Both the position numbers and the translations under genes were made by a program. A stretch of DNA of 64,000 bases, taken from Alkaliphilus peptidifermentans DSM 18978. Lineage in GTDB: Bacteria > Bacillota > Clostridia > Peptostreptococcales > Natronincolaceae. Shown here in pieces: positions 55,204 through 64,000 of the stretch. The DNA is taken from contig NZ_FMUS01000014.1 in assembly GCF_900101495.1 (NCBI RefSeq), positions 47,395-111,394 on the forward strand. The letters run 5' to 3'. The notes under the pieces are model-generated. The model saw only the letters and a program-made list of their open reading frames with translations, was not told where the DNA came from and did not search any database. Positions within the stretch are counted from its first letter, which is position 1; the number at the start of each line of letters is the position of its first letter.

Positions 55204-56508
55204 CTATTTTAAAATATTAAATATATTCTTACAATGGGTTTCCTTCACAGCAAAGGTAAATAAATAGCTTGCTGCTACGAAAATAAAGCAATATAAGAAG
55301 GCTTTTTGAAATAACTGTACTGGCTCAAGCTGCCCTCCATAGGTATCAAATACGTAACCCAAAATGGGAGGAATCACAGCACCGCCTAAAAACCCACCAA
55401 TATTAACTATTGAAGTGGAAATTCCTGCAATGGCAGGATGATTTACTTCTTTACCACAGGCCCATCCTAGCACAAAAGTAGAACAAGTAAACCCTAGGGT
55501 GAAAAATAGTGGATAGAGTATAACAATGGGAGGTCTACCTCCATTCATAAACACAAGGATTCCCCAACAAAGTGTATATACTCCACCAAATAATATCATT
55601 GGAAGCTTTCTTTTTTTTATACTGTCAGAAAATTTCCCTATAGTATAGCTTCCAATAGCCAAGCCAAACACTGCAACTGTTAAATAATTTGGCGCAACAG
55701 CTGGGTCCAGTTTATAAACATCAACTAAATAGCTTAGACCCCAAGTACCAGTTAAAGCAACATAAGCGCCAAAAAAGCCTGTAAATACAAAGAAGCTTGG
55801 CCATGTATTCCAGTTAGTCAAAGCCTGTAGAAGACTTTTTAATAATGGAGGACTCTCCATAGTCTGGGTAGACTTTTTTTCTCCCTCTATTTCTTCGATG
55901 GTAGGTAGCCCCATGTCAGCAGGTGTGTTTCTAACTACCCAAAAAGCAACCAAGGCTAATATAATACTAAGTATCCCAATGGCTGCAAATGTATTTCTCC
56001 AAGTAAAATACGCAACCATAATGGCTAATGGAGTTTGTGCCATCACCCCTCCCATATTTCCAACAAAAGAGGTAATTCCAGACATTGTAGCAAACTCGCT
56101 TTCTTTAAACCAACTGGATTGCACTTTAAGAATTGAAATAAACACCACAGAAACTCCAATACCAACTAATAAACGACCAAAGAATACCATAAATAAGTTT
56201 GGTGCAAACCCAAATACAATTGATCCAATCCCTGCCAATAGAGTTCCGAAGGAAACAGTTTTTCTTGCCCCTAGGGTATCTGCTAAAATTCCCGAAGGAA
56301 TTTGCATAAGCATATAGGCATAAAAATATGTTGAACCAATATTTGCAAATGTGGTTGCCGAAACGCCATAAGCTTCTACTAGATCTTCACGAACTACTCC
56401 AATGGCTAATCGGTGAAAAAAAACAATAATATAGGCTAGGACTAAAACCCCCCAGACTACCCATCGGTATGTCATCATTTTCTTAATCTTCAGCTGCATA
56501 TCATGCAT
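55204..56508 (-). CDS. MFS transporter
   Basis: 434 aa, about 12 transmembrane helices. It begins YRWVVWGVLVLAYIIVFFHR and has the first-loop motif GILADTLGARKTVSFGTLLA. The plan is that of the hexuronate/phthalate-type (ACS) major facilitator group, but the substrate is not readable. It lies upstream of the cobalamin riboswitch, so it is not controlled by it. Start follows AAGGAG. Confidence 0.88.
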   Translation of the reverse strand: MHDMQLKIKKMMTYRWVVWGVLVLAYIIVFFHRLAIGVVREDLVEAYGVSATTFANIGSTYFYAYMLMQIPSGILADTLGARKTVSFGTLLAGIGSIVFGFAPNLFMVFFGRLLVGIGVSVVFISILKVQSSWFKESEFATMSGITSFVGNMGGVMAQTPLAIMVAYFTWRNTFAAIGILSIILALVAFWVVRNTPADMGLPTIEEIEGEKKSTQTMESPPLLKSLLQALTNWNTWPSFFVFTGFFGAYVALTGTWGLSYLVDVYKLDPAVAPNYLTVAVFGLAIGSYTIGKFSDSIKKRKLPMILFGGVYTLCWGILVFMNGGRPPIVILYPLFFTLGFTCSTFVLGWACGKEVNHPAIAGISTSIVNIGGFLGGAVIPPILGYVFDTYGGQLEPVQLFQKAFLYCFIFVAASYLFTFAVKETHCKNIFNILK

Positions 56509-56532
56509 ATCTAAGACTCCTTTAATGCTAAA

Positions 56533-58695
56533 CTAGTTATTCTGTTTTATTCCCTTCATACTTAAGGAAACACGTCCCTTTTTCAAATCTATTCCAATTA
56601 CTTTTACATTAACAATATCACCTATAGCTACTACCTCCATTGGATTTTTCACAAATTTATCACATAGCTCAGATATATGAACAAGTCCATCATTTTTTAT
56701 CCCTATATCTACAAATGCTCCAAAATCAATTACATTCCTAACAGTTCCCATTAATACCATATCCACCTTTAAATCTTCTATTTTCAGGACATCTGTTCTA
56801 AACAGAGGTTTGGGCATTTCTTCTCGTGGATCTCTACCTGGTTTTTTCAGCTCTTTTGCAATATCCTTTAGGGTTGGTACGCCAATGTTGAGTTTTTCTG
56901 CCATGTCCTCTATGTCTATATTATTAAGCTTTTCTCTTAAATCATTCAGACTTTTATTATTTAAATTTTTTAATGGAAAAGCCACATTATTTAATAAAGC
57001 TTCTGCTGCTTTATAGGATTCAGGATGTACAGAGGTATTATCTAAAGGATTTTCACCATCTGTAATCCTTAAGAAACCAGCACATTGTATAAATGCAGCA
57101 GGTCCTAGTCTTTTTACCTTTTTAAGCTGATTTCTATTAGTAAGCTTTCCTTCTTCTTCTCTGTATTTAGCTATGTTTTCTGCAACTGCTTTACTTATAC
57201 CAGAAATATATTGTAATAATGAAGGAGAAGCTGTATTCAGATCAACCCCTACACTATTAACACAGTCCTCCACTACACCTGTTAATGCTTCATCTAAACG
57301 CTTTTGATTAACATCGTGCTGGTATTGGCCAACCCCCACGTGCTTAGGATCTATCTTAACTAACTCTGCCAGTGGGTCCTGTACTCGTCTTGCTATGGAT
57401 ATGGCTCCCCTTATGGATACATTAATATCAGGGTATTCCTTTGAAGCTAGTTCCGAAGCCGAATAAACAGATGCCCCAGCTTCACTAACAATCATATAAT
57501 AAACAGATCTATTAATTTCACTCAGCATCTCAGCAACAAATAATTCTGATTCTCTAGATCCAGTACCATTCCCTATAGCTATTATTTCTACATTGTTTTT
57601 TTCAATCATTTGTTTTAACTTATTTTTACTGCCTATAATATCGTTTTGTGGAACTGTTGGATATACTGTTGTCGTTTCTAAAAGTTTCCCAGTACCATCT
57701 ACAACAGCAATTTTACAGCCGGTTCTGTATGCTGGGTCAAAGCCCATTACAACCTTATCCTTAATTGGTGGTTGTAATAACAGTTTCTTTAAGTTTTCTC
57801 CGAAAACTTTGATAGCCTTTTCTTCAGCCTTTTCTGTTAAAAAGCCTCTTATCTCCCTCTCAATTGATGGTGAAATTAGTCTTTTATAAGCATCCTCTAT
57901 GGCAGTTTCTAAGTAAATATTCTTTTTTCCATCATTATTAATTATCTTCTTCTTTAGGTAATAGTTTATTGCTTCTTCATTAATATCTAATTTTATTTTA
58001 AGAAATTCTTCCTTTTCTCCTCTATTAATGGCAAGAACCCTATGATCTGCTATTGTTTTCACAGCTTCTTTGAAATCATAGTACATTTCATAGACTGAGG
58101 AAGTCTTTTCATCTACTGCCTTAGATATTATAATACCTTCCTTTAATGTCATACTTCTAATTTCTTTTCTATAATCAGCATTGTCAGATACTGTTTCTGC
58201 TATAATGTCCATTGCTCCATTAAGTGCATCCTCTATTGTACTTACTTCCTTTTCAGAATCAATGTACTCCTCTGCCGCCACCATTATTTCCTCTGTATTT
58301 AATGTTTGGCCATAAATAATATCTGCCAAGGGCTCTAACCCCTTTTCCTTTGCAATGGTTGCCCTTGTCCTTCTCTTTGGTCTAAATGGTCTATAAATGT
58401 CCTCAACCTCTTGCAGGGTATTTGCTTTCTTAATTTTTTCCTCCAACTCAGGTGTAAGCTTTTCCTGTTCGTCAATTAAGCGATGCACTTCTTCCTTACG
58501 ATTTTCTAAGTTTCTCAGATAATTCAATCGTTCTGCCAGGTCCCGTAGAACTGTATCACTTAGTTCGCCGGTTTGCTCCTTCCTATAACGAGCAATAAAA
58601 GGAATAGTATTGCCTTCATCTATTAGCTTCATGGTATTTGTTACTTGAAATTCCTTTAATTGAAATTCTTTAATCAATTGTTGAACTATATTCAT
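56533..58695 (-). CDS. tex: RNA-binding transcription accessory protein Tex
   Basis: 720 aa. The Tex order is complete: N-terminal helical domain (NTIPFIARYRKEQTGELSDT), YqgF-like domain (VVMGFDPAYRTGCKIAVVDG), helix-hairpin-helix (NTASPSLLQYISGISKAVAE), and C-terminal S1 domain (GTVRNVIDFGAFVDIGIKND). It binds RNA and affects transcription. The gene is solitary, 24 nt upstream of the MFS gene. Confidence 0.96.
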   Translation of the reverse strand: MNIVQQLIKEFQLKEFQVTNTMKLIDEGNTIPFIARYRKEQTGELSDTVLRDLAERLNYLRNLENRKEEVHRLIDEQEKLTPELEEKIKKANTLQEVEDIYRPFRPKRRTRATIAKEKGLEPLADIIYGQTLNTEEIMVAAEEYIDSEKEVSTIEDALNGAMDIIAETVSDNADYRKEIRSMTLKEGIIISKAVDEKTSSVYEMYYDFKEAVKTIADHRVLAINRGEKEEFLKIKLDINEEAINYYLKKKIINNDGKKNIYLETAIEDAYKRLISPSIEREIRGFLTEKAEEKAIKVFGENLKKLLLQPPIKDKVVMGFDPAYRTGCKIAVVDGTGKLLETTTVYPTVPQNDIIGSKNKLKQMIEKNNVEIIAIGNGTGSRESELFVAEMLSEINRSVYYMIVSEAGASVYSASELASKEYPDINVSIRGAISIARRVQDPLAELVKIDPKHVGVGQYQHDVNQKRLDEALTGVVEDCVNSVGVDLNTASPSLLQYISGISKAVAENIAKYREEEGKLTNRNQLKKVKRLGPAAFIQCAGFLRITDGENPLDNTSVHPESYKAAEALLNNVAFPLKNLNNKSLNDLREKLNNIDIEDMAEKLNIGVPTLKDIAKELKKPGRDPREEMPKPLFRTDVLKIEDLKVDMVLMGTVRNVIDFGAFVDIGIKNDGLVHISELCDKFVKNPMEVVAIGDIVNVKVIGIDLKKGRVSLSMKGIKQNN

Positions 58696-58786
58696 TTTTT
58701 TCTCATCCCTTCCTTAAATTTCATAATGATATTATACCATAGTGAAATCGTTACTGTATATTTTATACTAATACCAAATAAATATA

Positions 58787-58813
58787 AAAAAGACCTCCCT
58801 ATAAGGGAAGTCT
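58787..58813 (-). terminator. terminator after fliS
   Basis: AGACCTCCCT and AGGGAAGTCT with one mismatch, followed by TTTTTTATA on the minus strand. Confidence 0.85.
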
Positions 58814-58848
58814 ATGTTACATATTTCATATGATTTATTAATTACTAT

Positions 58849-59304
58849 TTATGCCTTCTCCCATTTTTCTTCCTTTACAACATAATCGTTAAGCTGACCT
58901 TTTCCATATGTATAGCCTGTTACTACTGCAGGCCCCTGTTGATGGCCTAACTCTTCACTTGATAACTGTTGCCATGCATCGAATAATGGTGAAACAACCT
59001 TTAATGCTTCATCTAGCCTCACAGGGTCTTTATGGATAGCACCTGCGGTAATTAGACGGTTTATAAAAAGATATATGCTTCTTAAATTATTTGTAATTTC
59101 CGAGTCCCCTTGAAGAGTTGCAAATAACTCAGCTAAAATATCTCTAACCTTTGTCATATTATAATTAAAATCTATTTCGTTTTTATTATTTAAAGCTGTT
59201 TTTCCTTCTTCTATGTATTCCATTAAACCCTCATATAATAGTTCTACCAATTGTAGATCGTTGGCAGTAGTGATTCTATTGGTAATATATTCTTTATCTA
59301 ACAT
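58849..59304 (-). CDS. fliS: flagellar export chaperone FliS
   Basis: 151 aa. Recognised by the four-helix bundle pattern ANDLQLVELLYEGLMEYIEE, FNYNMTKVRDILAELFATLQ and LRSIYLFINRLITAGAIHKD. FliS binds the flagellin C-terminus in the cytoplasm until export. It begins 12 nt after flagellin in the same transcript. Confidence 0.93.
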   Translation of the reverse strand: MLDKEYITNRITTANDLQLVELLYEGLMEYIEEGKTALNNKNEIDFNYNMTKVRDILAELFATLQGDSEITNNLRSIYLFINRLITAGAIHKDPVRLDEALKVVSPLFDAWQQLSSEELGHQQGPAVVTGYTYGKGQLNDYVVKEEKWEKA

Positions 59305-59315
59305 TTAATCCACTC

Positions 59316-60146
59316 CTAACTACCCAGTAGTTGTAATACCGACTGAGGACGTTGGTTTGCTTGGGCCAGCATTGCTGTGCCTGCCTGGGTTAAAATATTA
59401 AGCTTTGTAAAGTTGGACATTTCCAGGGCCATGTCCAAATCTTCTATTCTTGATAGAGCTGCAGTTAAATTTTCAGCAGTATTATCTACATTTGCAACAG
59501 TATGCTCGAGTCTGTTTTGGATGGCACCTAGCTTTGATCTAACGTTAGAGACTGTTTTGATTGCTCCATCTATTGTCTCTATGGCCTGTGAAGGATCAGT
59601 TACCATATTAATACCACTTATGCTAGATCCACTAGTGCCTATTTTACTAATCAGCAGACTATCTATTGTAAAGGTAAGGGTTTCACCTTTATTTGCACCG
59701 ATTTGAAGCTGAATACCGGAGGCTGATAGTTGACCATCGATAAGCTTTTTATCATTAAAATTGGTTGTCGTTGCTATATTATCAATTTCTTCAAGCAGTT
59801 CATCTACTTCATTCTGTACAGTTTGTAAATCATCGGCGTTATATATACCATTACTGGATTGAACAGCCAGTTCTCTCATACGTTGAAGCATAGCATGAAT
59901 TTCATTCATGGCCCCCTCTGCCGTTTGAACCATTGAAATACCATCTAGAGAATTACGTGAGGCAACTCGTAGTCCATTGACTTGACCCCTCATTTTTTCT
60001 GAAATGGCCAGCCCAGCAGCATCATCAGCTGCACGATTAATTCGCTTACCAGAAGATAGCTTTTCTAATGCCTTTGATGTAAGATTTGTATTCTGAGTTA
60101 ATAAACGATGGGCATTCATTGCCGGTACATTATGATTAATTCGCAT
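59316..60146 (-). CDS. flagellin
   Basis: 276 aa, a short flagellin with only the D0 and D1 domains. N-terminal MRINHNVPAMNAHRLLTQNT, then ALEKLSSGKRINRAADDAAG, and the C-terminal end AGTAMLAQANQRPQSVLQLL. The variable outer domain is reduced to about 60 residues. The C-terminal segment AALSRIEDLDMALEMSNFTK differs slightly from the usual RIRDTDMA pattern. A sigma-28-type promoter precedes the ATG (site AAGGAGG). Confidence 0.97.
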   Translation of the reverse strand: MRINHNVPAMNAHRLLTQNTNLTSKALEKLSSGKRINRAADDAAGLAISEKMRGQVNGLRVASRNSLDGISMVQTAEGAMNEIHAMLQRMRELAVQSSNGIYNADDLQTVQNEVDELLEEIDNIATTTNFNDKKLIDGQLSASGIQLQIGANKGETLTFTIDSLLISKIGTSGSSISGINMVTDPSQAIETIDGAIKTVSNVRSKLGAIQNRLEHTVANVDNTAENLTAALSRIEDLDMALEMSNFTKLNILTQAGTAMLAQANQRPQSVLQLLGS

Positions 60147-60181
60147 CTATTCTTCCTCCTTAGTATTTAATTCTATATTAT

Positions 60182-60209
60182 TTATCGACATATATTTGCA
60201 ATAACTTTA
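60182..60209 (-). promoter_or_regulatory. sigma-28-type promoter of flagellin
   Basis: On the minus strand TAAAGTTA-N12-GTCGATAA, close to the flagellar sigma consensus TAAA-N15-GCCGATAA. Its -35 overlaps the stop of the FlhB-like gene. Confidence 0.72.
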
Positions 60210-60485
60210 ATGGATGCTTTGCTTTTTCCCATCTATGTCTTCTATAAATATTAAAATTTGTGCTACAATTTCATAAAGCTCTGTTGGGATTTCGGTACCC
60301 ACCTTCATTTGTACTAATTCCTTTACCAGCCTTTCATTTTTATGAATAGGCACTTGATTTTCTTCTGCCGCCTCTAAAATGTTATCCGCAACAATACCTT
60401 TACCTGCAGCCGTTACCTTAGGTGCGTTATCCTTTTCTGGGTTGAATTTAAGTGCCACTGCTTGTTTAATTTTTTTTCTGTCCAT
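60207..60485 (-). CDS. cytoplasmic FlhB-like (FhlB/YlqH) protein
   Basis: 92 aa matching the cytoplasmic C-terminal region of FlhB-type export switch proteins: RKKIKQAVALKFNPEKDNAP, then KGIVADNILEAAEENQVPIH. It lacks the transmembrane part and the NPTH cleavage site, which reads NAPK instead. Such free-standing FlhB tails may help export specificity. ATG 60485 follows GAGGTG. It is 11 nt downstream of the 877-aa protein. Confidence 0.88.
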   Translation of the reverse strand: MDRKKIKQAVALKFNPEKDNAPKVTAAGKGIVADNILEAAEENQVPIHKNERLVKELVQMKVGTEIPTELYEIVAQILIFIEDIDGKKQSIH

Positions 60486-60496
60486 TGTTTTCACCT

Positions 60497-63130
60497 CTAA
60501 ATGATTATATCTATAGAATGCCTTGAAGTCTCTTGCATTTCAATCTCTTTAATCATACCCAATAGGTGCTGATTCTCATCTACCTTATAGGATATCTCCT
60601 TCACCTCATAGCCTGCCGTCTCCATAAGTCTTTCCAATTGCTTTATTTCAGCATCAATTGCACGCTTGTACTCCCACTGCTTTACTCCAATTTTAATAAT
60701 AGCCTTTTTAGCTACCACACCAACATAAACATTAATATCCTCCATACTATCTGTATCAATATTTAGCAATATAGACATATTATTAGGGTCAATTTTTTTA
60801 CTATTTTTTTTCTTATTCATCACGTATATTTGCAGGTTATTAAGCTTATCATTCATCATTATGGGTAGCTGTAGCAAAATATCATTTTTATTCAACTGTC
60901 CTTGAAGCTGTAGAGAATTTGTAATTTTTTCAAGCTGTTTTTCTACTTCTTTTTTAAATTTCGGATTAATTTCCTCTGCTTTATATGATAGGTTTTTTAT
61001 ATTGTTTATGAAGTCATCATAAAACTTATTAACATCTGTATTTCCTGCCTTTATCTCCTTTGTTAAACCTTCTAAGGACTTCTGTAATTCCTGGATTTCC
61101 TTTTGCAAGCTACTGTTTTCAAATTCCTTTGATAGCCTAAATAGGTCATCCAGCTGATGTGCCAACTGTTGCTTATTGTAAAGAAGCATTGATATATTTT
61201 GTACGCCTGATAGATTTTGAGGTATATTATTTTTCATTAATAAGGAGATGATGCTTTCCTTTTGATTACCTATTTCCGTTAAATAGGAATAGGAATTAGC
61301 TGTTATTTTATCCTGTACATAGGCGTTTAACTGTCCTAATTCTAATTTTTCAAGCTGTATGCCCTCTGCGGTACCCTCTTTAATCATGGATATATTCATA
61401 TTGTTTCGCAGGTTATTATAATAATTTTCAGTCCTGTATAGACTTTGTATATTTAACTTATCAATGCTAAGACCATTATTCATCAAAGCTTTAACCAGTT
61501 GAATATCTTTACTATTTGTAGGATTTAGTCCAGCTCTTACTATGTCAGTTTCAGACTTCAATAGACTTTCCTCAGCTATATTTTTATCTATCATAATACC
61601 TTTATTTTTATAAAGATTTTCTAGGGTATTGGGTATACTCCTATTTAAATGAAAGGCTATTGTATTGTAATCGATAGTCTTCATTTCAGAGAAAATATTA
61701 ATAATCCCTATAGTTGAATGGTAAGTCTCCTTAACATTAGCGCTCTCTTTACTTAGTAGTTCATCATTGTTTTTTTCTTTTCCCAATAAAATTTGACTTA
61801 ATTTTATGTCTCCATTACCCTTTATAAGTAAAAGTAGTTCTTCATCATTTATTTTGGAAAGCTTAGCAAGCTTTTCAATAATTTTATTTACTTCATCTTG
61901 ATTTATATTCCCAGAGGTTGATAAGACCTGAAGGTCCGCCTGATTTACTTCATTAAGATATTTAATTAATTGGTTGATTTCTTCCTTATCTACATTAATA
62001 CCTCTACCTAAAAGATGTGCTATTTTATTTTGGTCCAGCTCTATAGCCAGTTGATTAATTGCTGCTTTAAGACTCAATACTTTATCAAGGGATTCTTTAG
62101 CTATGGGTAAATTGCTTTTAATCATCAGCTTAGATAGTTGAATGTTTTCCTTTGTCCCCTCAATACCCTCATCATGTAATTTGCTCCTTATGTCATCCTC
62201 CATCATTCTTAAATCTTTTTCGCTTAATCCCTTTGAAGGTCGAAATCCTTCATAGACTTTAGCTGCATAGTAATTAATTTTCTCTTCTATTTCTAATCGT
62301 CCTTTAGTAATGGTTTTTTTCACCTTGTAAAGATTATCAATTGATGCTTCTATCTTATTTTTTACAATATCAACAAGCTTTTCATCTTCAATGCTTTTAA
62401 TTGTATGCAGCTTATCAAATACATTATTTACCCTATCGATATTCTTTTTTGATATTTCCATACCTGCCTGATTAAGGGCTTTAATAATATCAGTGATATC
62501 TTTACCCATTTTACTTCCATATATTTTTTGAGCTATTCCTTCTGCATCTTCCGTTGTCATTTTAGAAAAGCTTTTAACTATTTTGGCTAAAGAAAATCCC
62601 TTATTTGTCTCTTTACTATCATCAATTGCTTTAGATACTGTCGACAAAGGATCTTTTTCTACATCTACATCTTTTTCAAGTAACTGGATTGCAGAATCAT
62701 AGTCTAAGCCTTCTATAATTGTATCCAAGTGATTTTTTGCTGTTATAAAGGCCAATATATTATCTTTGTTAATATCTATACCATGATTTTCTAGTGCATG
62801 TATACTTTTAAAGTACTCGCTTTTCTCTGGAAGATTGAATGCCTTTAGTATCTTTACATACTTATCCTCTTCCTGAAACATAGATGATGTATTTTCCTGT
62901 ATAAGCTTAGAGGTTAATATGTTCTTTTTATCAATTGTTACAATATCTCCAGCTCTACCTTTTATTTCCTGATTTAGTTTCATATCTAAAATCCGTTGAT
63001 TCCCTATATCTATCTTTATATCCAAACCATTATTGGATACAATTGTTCCTCTAATTTTTAATGTGAATCCTGTGCTTCCATAGGCTTGATTTATCCTGTG
63101 ATATACTTGATTATTGATGCCATTGTTCAT
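60497..63130 (-). CDS. large helical repeat protein, FliK/YlqG-like (DUF6240 type)
   Basis: 877 aa, no signal or membrane segment. The C-terminal 80 residues (VKQWEYKRAIDAEIKQLERL; LGMIKEIEMQETSRHSID) resemble the C-terminal region of flagellar hook-length FliK/YlqG proteins. The middle has several repeats with pattern L-x2-G/N-I-x-I-x-K-x-N-I, for example ENHGIDINKDNI, NQAGMEISKKNI, GRGINVDKEEI and NNGLSIDKLNI. It is upstream of the FlhB-like gene as in ylqG-ylqH. Function is inferred. Confidence 0.75.
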   Translation of the reverse strand: MNNGINNQVYHRINQAYGSTGFTLKIRGTIVSNNGLDIKIDIGNQRILDMKLNQEIKGRAGDIVTIDKKNILTSKLIQENTSSMFQEEDKYVKILKAFNLPEKSEYFKSIHALENHGIDINKDNILAFITAKNHLDTIIEGLDYDSAIQLLEKDVDVEKDPLSTVSKAIDDSKETNKGFSLAKIVKSFSKMTTEDAEGIAQKIYGSKMGKDITDIIKALNQAGMEISKKNIDRVNNVFDKLHTIKSIEDEKLVDIVKNKIEASIDNLYKVKKTITKGRLEIEEKINYYAAKVYEGFRPSKGLSEKDLRMMEDDIRSKLHDEGIEGTKENIQLSKLMIKSNLPIAKESLDKVLSLKAAINQLAIELDQNKIAHLLGRGINVDKEEINQLIKYLNEVNQADLQVLSTSGNINQDEVNKIIEKLAKLSKINDEELLLLIKGNGDIKLSQILLGKEKNNDELLSKESANVKETYHSTIGIINIFSEMKTIDYNTIAFHLNRSIPNTLENLYKNKGIMIDKNIAEESLLKSETDIVRAGLNPTNSKDIQLVKALMNNGLSIDKLNIQSLYRTENYYNNLRNNMNISMIKEGTAEGIQLEKLELGQLNAYVQDKITANSYSYLTEIGNQKESIISLLMKNNIPQNLSGVQNISMLLYNKQQLAHQLDDLFRLSKEFENSSLQKEIQELQKSLEGLTKEIKAGNTDVNKFYDDFINNIKNLSYKAEEINPKFKKEVEKQLEKITNSLQLQGQLNKNDILLQLPIMMNDKLNNLQIYVMNKKKNSKKIDPNNMSILLNIDTDSMEDINVYVGVVAKKAIIKIGVKQWEYKRAIDAEIKQLERLMETAGYEVKEISYKVDENQHLLGMIKEIEMQETSRHSIDIII

Positions 63131-63191
63131 ATCCTTATCACCTCTTCACAAGATATATCGTCATTATTTCCTGTTTTCTTTAATTGTTGGC

Positions 63192-63219
63192 TAATGTCTT
63201 TTCTGATTTCTACCGATAG
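63192..63219 (+). promoter_or_regulatory. possible sigma-28 promoter of yaaR
   Basis: TAATGTCT-N12-ACCGATAG, same spacing as the flagellin promoter but weaker hexamers, 36 nt before the yaaR start. Confidence 0.35.
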
Positions 63220-63254
63220 TATATAATAGAAGCATCGGAAAAAGGAGGTGTCCC

Positions 63255-63704
63255 ATGAAAAGAATTGATGGAGTTAATCCTACTGTGGAGTTAAGGGATA
63301 CAAATAACATAAATATAAGAAAAACTGAAATTAACAGACAACAGTTTATAGAAAAACTACAAGATATAAAATCAGATAATGTGAGAGGTCATCTTGAAGA
63401 TTTATATAATAAGATAAATAAACAGTCTGAACGAATTGGAGATAAATTGCATTTAAGTGAGGTAATAAAGTATAAAAGCTTAGTTCGTGAATTTCTTGAT
63501 GTGGCGGTAAAGCATTCTCATCAGTTCTCTAAGCAAAACTTTTTAGACCGAAGGGGACGTCACCGGGTATATAGTATAGTTAAAAATGTTGACCGTGAAT
63601 TGAATGAGTTAACTAAGGAATTCTTAAGTCAAGAAGTGGACCGAATTTCGGTTTTAAAAAGATTAGACGATATACGGGGAATGCTATTGGATGTATTAAT
63701 GTAG
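63255..63704 (+). CDS. YaaR family (DUF327) protein
   Basis: 149 aa. The family pattern is NRQQFIEKLQDIKSDNVRGH, then IKYKSLVREFLDVAVKHSHQ and FLDRRGRHRVYSIVKNVDRE. Mostly helical and cytoplasmic. The role is not established; it is often near flagellar genes. Start follows AAAGGAGGTG. It is divergent from the 877-aa flagellar protein. Confidence 0.9.
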   Translation: MKRIDGVNPTVELRDTNNINIRKTEINRQQFIEKLQDIKSDNVRGHLEDLYNKINKQSERIGDKLHLSEVIKYKSLVREFLDVAVKHSHQFSKQNFLDRRGRHRVYSIVKNVDRELNELTKEFLSQEVDRISVLKRLDDIRGMLLDVLM

Positions 63705-63755
63705 GTACATTTACATTTTACACAGAATTTGGGATATACCCTTTTTTACACCACC

Positions 63756-63781
63756 AAAAAAGCCCCTAATGGGCTTTTTTT
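63756..63781 (+). terminator. terminator after yaaR
   Basis: AAAAAGCCC / GGGCTTTTTTT hairpin with a five-base loop. Confidence 0.88.
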
Positions 63782-63782
63782 C

Positions 63783-63904
63783 AGACTGTTGAAAATCCTC
63801 CATCTTATTCGTTGCTACAAAAACCCAGCACCCTCACGTATTACGTATACGCTGCGTTCGCTGGGTTTTCTAGCGCCTCGAATCTGAAGAATTTTGAACA
63901 GTCT
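63783..63904. repeat. 122-bp foldback element (MITE-like)
   Basis: AGACTGTTGAAAAT and ATTTTGAACAGTCT form terminal inverted repeats with one central mismatch. Inside, AAAACCCAGC (63820-63829) pairs with GCTGGGTTTT (63860-63869). It has no ORF. It could be a small non-autonomous mobile element. Confidence 0.7.
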
Positions 63905-63933
63905 AGATATTGTTGACTTTTTCAAACAATCAC

Positions 63934-63956
63934 CAAAAAGCCCCTAAGGGGCTTTT
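63934..63956. terminator. second terminator module
   Basis: AAAAAGCCCC / GGGGCTTTTT hairpin, part of a near-copy of the yaaR terminator block 180 bp away, followed by AGACTGTTGA again. Confidence 0.85.
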
Positions 63957-63973
63957 TGAGACTGTTGACAAAG

Positions 63974-64000
63974 TCCACCTGAAAAGGGTGGATTTTTTTT
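63974..64000 (+). terminator. third hairpin with T-run at right edge
   Basis: TCCACC / GGGTGGA followed by eight T, cut by the window end. Confidence 0.7.

Noticed and set aside
55204..56508. MFS gene controlled by the cobalamin riboswitch
   Set aside because: The gene lies upstream of the riboswitch in the direction of transcription.

Overview
The window is about 64 kb of low-GC chromosomal DNA from an anaerobic, motile, endospore-forming Clostridia, most like the Alkaliphilus/Natronincola group. The group is inferred from gene content and style, not from a database search. Supporting genes are YpeB (spores), flagellin/FliS/YaaR (motility), a 2[4Fe-4S] ferredoxin, Rex, NAD-type glutamate dehydrogenase and a molybdenum hydroxylase with YqeB (anaerobic redox metabolism). 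Most genes are on the minus strand. No tRNA, rRNA, CRISPR array, prophage or transposase gene was seen.

Layout. 1-520 is the start of an amino-acid-type binding lipoprotein that runs off the left edge. 1-1.7 kb also holds an interrupted small ORF and a small membrane protein. 1.8-3.9 kb is groES-groEL under a perfect CIRCE operator. 4.2-8.4 kb holds DUF554, an OGG1-type glycosylase, YpeB and malic enzyme. 8.6-24.1 kb is a nearly continuous minus-strand catabolic block: YqeB, a class III CoA-transferase, a nitrilase-family amidase, a cyclase-family hydrolase, the DUF1116/FdrA/DUF2877 set (oxamate carbamoyltransferase type) with a previously hidden 56-aa partner, a PucR-type regulator, an NCS2 nucleobase permease and a three-subunit xanthine-dehydrogenase-type hydroxylase. 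This looks like uptake, hydroxylation and carbamoyl/amide cleavage of a nitrogen heterocycle, but carbamate kinase and the ring-opening hydrolases known from allantoin pathways are absent.

24.4-27.2 kb has small membrane proteins and a membrane HD-GYP phosphodiesterase. The HD-GYP gene is preceded by a 211-bp element closed by a perfect 16-bp inverted repeat and carrying a 21-aa ORF ending in Trp-Trp. This is the best candidate for something undescribed. 27.2-34.9 kb has glutamate dehydrogenase (with a Rex-type operator), an ATPase/Gls24-like protein, ferredoxin, a lipoprotein, MarR, Rex, a YdiF-type ABC-F ATPase and BirA-regulated bioY. 35.9-36.1 kb is a DnaA-box cluster next to tsaD. 37.6-39.4 kb holds a DUF438/DUF1858 pair behind a CRP/FNR-like site.

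39.6-48.0 kb is an envelope block: two bactofilin-like membrane proteins, an anti-sigma/ECF sigma pair, and a MacAB-type exporter with two permeases, one normal ATPase and one ATPase that has lost its catalytic motifs. 48.2-49.8 kb is rimI-tsaB-tsaE. 50-55 kb contains ribU behind an FMN riboswitch, a sensor-like membrane protein, an amidohydrolase, a small membrane protein, and cobT behind a cobalamin riboswitch. 55.2-58.7 kb is an MFS transporter and Tex. 58.8-63.7 kb is a flagellar block with a sigma-28-type promoter before flagellin. The right edge carries repeated terminator modules around a foldback element.

Intergenic 7-bp tandem repeats recur through the window and almost always sit directly at the 3' end of a gene, sometimes containing its stop codon.
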